A program made the translations under genes and the position numbers. Below are positions 62,794 to 64,000 of a stretch of 64,000 nucleotides of DNA, piece after piece. The DNA comes from Gluconacetobacter tumulicola (GTDB taxonomy: Bacteria; Pseudomonadota; Alphaproteobacteria; Acetobacterales; Acetobacteraceae): positions 62,001 through 126,000 of the forward strand of contig NZ_JABEQL010000011.1 of assembly GCF_014174215.1 (NCBI RefSeq), in the 5' to 3' direction. The stretch's first letter is position 1; each line of letters begins with the position of its first letter. Below the pieces are notes generated by a model. It saw only the letters and a program-made list of their open reading frames with translations, was not told the origin of the DNA and made no database searches.

Positions 62794-64000
62794 TCACCCG
62801 CCCACCATTGGCATGCGCGCGAACAGGTCGGCGAATACGCCGATGGCGCGCGCGGCCTCCGTCGGGTCGGGATGTTCGAAGGAATTGCCCACGCCCGTCA
62901 TCTCGCCCAGCCCGTCGAGATCGACGGCCTGGATCATCACGCCGTCGGTCTTCGACAGCAGGGCCGCGCCCCGGTAATCGAGGCCGTAGGGTGCCTCGGG
63001 GCGCGGCGGCAGCCACGCCGTCTGGCCCCGGACGGGAATCAGGCTGTCATCGCGCCACCAGTCCCGCGCCGCGTAGCCGGGGCAGTTGATGATCACCTTC
63101 TCGGGCAATGCCGTCAGATCCTGCGGGCTGTGGAATTCGCGGATGACGATGCGGCCGCCGGCCTGATGGAACTCCGACAGCAGCAGATGGCCATAGGCGC
63201 CGAAATTGTAGATCATCAGCGAATGACGCCGCGCGTGCGGCGCCGCGAACGGGTTTTCCGCTTCCGGAATATCCTCGACCGCCGGGATAATGTCGCGAAT
63301 CCGGCTTTCGTAGGTTGCGAAATCTTCCGTTGCGCGCGGCATCCTTCCGGGAGCGCCGGCGGGCGGGACAGGTGCCGGCCGGTCGTCGAAGGGCTTGTCC
63401 GAGAGGATGTAATTATCCTCGAACATGATTGGCGCGCCGGGCAGGCCGAGATAGGTCCGGTAGGTGGCCCATGAAAACCGAGCCATCTGCTCCCACTGGT
63501 CGGCGAAGGCGGGGCCGGCGGTCTGGGTCAGCGCGATCCGGGAATCCGGCGTCCAGCTTCCGTTGGCGCGGACCGAGCGCGTGTGCGGCAGCAGGTCGCG
63601 CGTATAGATCGTCACGTCGAAGCCTGCGCGCTGCGCCGTCAGCGCGGCCGTCAGCCCGACGATGCCGCAGCCGATGACGGCAACCCTGCGATTCAGCGTG
63701 GCCGCGACCTTGCCGACCACCAGATTGGCCGAACCCCAGGACAGGGACCAGCCGCTGCCGCCATGGCCGTAATTATGGAAGATCGTCTTGTCCCCGATCC
63801 GTTCGACATCCAGCCTTGGGCCGGCGGCGCGAAACGGCCGGATACAGACCTTGATGTCGGTGATCTGGTCTTCGCGCGGATGCAGCGGTGCCAGCCGGGG
63901 CCGGTGCTGTGGGGCCAGGGCATCCCCCGCCGATGCGGCATGCGGCAGCAGCACGCGTTCGCCCGCCATCATCGTGACCGCGCCCAGGGCGGCTCCGCCT
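62794..64000 (-). CDS. DAAO-like FAD oxidoreductase with rearranged motif order, 5' end outside the window
   Basis: A flavoprotein related to D-amino-acid oxidase/dehydrogenase. The frame stays open to the right edge (GGAALGAVT before MMAGERVLLPH), which looks like the tail of an export signal, so the true start is beyond 64000. After the signal the order is RPFRAAGPRLDVERIGDKTI then HNYGHGGSGWSLSWGSA (normally at the C-terminal end of DAAO). Only then comes the FAD fold RRVAVIGCGIVGLTAALTAQ. The chain ends about 50 residues after RGAALLSKTDGVMIQAVDLD without a second GHGG motif. This is a circular-permutation-like order. Coupled to the cytochrome c gene. Confidence 0.8.
   Translation of the reverse strand, partial: GGAALGAVTMMAGERVLLPHAASAGDALAPQHRPRLAPLHPREDQITDIKVCIRPFRAAGPRLDVERIGDKTIFHNYGHGGSGWSLSWGSANLVVGKVAATLNRRVAVIGCGIVGLTAALTAQRAGFDVTIYTRDLLPHTRSVRANGSWTPDSRIALTQTAGPAFADQWEQMARFSWATYRTYLGLPGAPIMFEDNYILSDKPFDDRPAPVPPAGAPGRMPRATEDFATYESRIRDIIPAVEDIPEAENPFAAPHARRHSLMIYNFGAYGHLLLSEFHQAGGRIVIREFHSPQDLTALPEKVIINCPGYAARDWWRDDSLIPVRGQTAWLPPRPEAPYGLDYRGAALLSKTDGVMIQAVDLDGLGEMTGVGNSFEHPDPTEAARAIGVFADLFARMPMVGG

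Overview
The window is about 64 kb of high-GC, densely coding chromosomal DNA from an alphaproteobacterium. The gene repertoire and order suggest an acetic acid bacterium (Acetobacteraceae, Gluconacetobacter/Komagataeibacter-like). Supporting signs are the parAB-rsmG-mnmGE cluster with parS sites, trpBA-accD-folC, the ChvI/ChvG pair and a candidate origin next to hemE. The genus is an inference. No insertion sequence, prophage or CRISPR array was seen.

Left part (1-16.6 kb) is an origin-proximal core. On the minus strand lie hemJ (cut by the window edge), a HAD phosphatase and hemE. A 430-bp non-coding block follows with DnaA-box-like sites, GANTC sites and a striking excess of GTAC palindromes (candidate oriC), then maf and tRNA-Ala. 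Next come an ABC permease/ATPase pair divergent from tesA, tRNA-Lys, and the overlapping operon mnmE-mnmG-rsmG-parA-parB. That operon carries two parS sites, one at the rsmG start and one inside mnmE. ogt, a quinone oxidoreductase and rho complete the region.

Middle part (16.8-34.9 kb): corA; trpB-trpA, a methyltransferase, accD and folC; and a nucleoside hydrolase. A carboxymuconolactone decarboxylase-like gene and an ECF41 sigma factor follow, with a textbook ECF41 promoter in front. The minus-strand run zur / ADP-ribosyltransferase-like protein / asparaginase / degenerate peptide deformylase is divergent from znuABC, with a Zur box between. Then come a flavin reductase, a 3-hydroxyisobutyryl-CoA hydrolase-like enzyme and selO.

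Right part (35-64 kb): a sugar transporter; a decayed DMT-transporter/MocR-regulator pair that looks like the scar of one internal deletion; a cytosolic S9 peptidase; a DUF2786 protein; DedA and SDR genes. The minus-strand series grpE-dnaK-dnaJ-dapB-metK-trmB has a possible pseudoknot between dnaJ and dapB. It is followed by chvI-chvG. The last 10 kb is a peptide/D-amino-acid scavenging cluster: exported S9 peptidase, Tat-exported penicillin acylase, D-amino acid dehydrogenase, exported serine hydrolase, LysR regulator, cytochrome c and a DAAO-like flavoprotein with rearranged motif order. Two matching LysR-type operators precede two of its transcription units.

Seven copies of a 118-134-bp composite hairpin element are scattered between genes throughout the window. 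One copy has its core inverted relative to its arms, and another supplies the last codons of the serine hydrolase gene.
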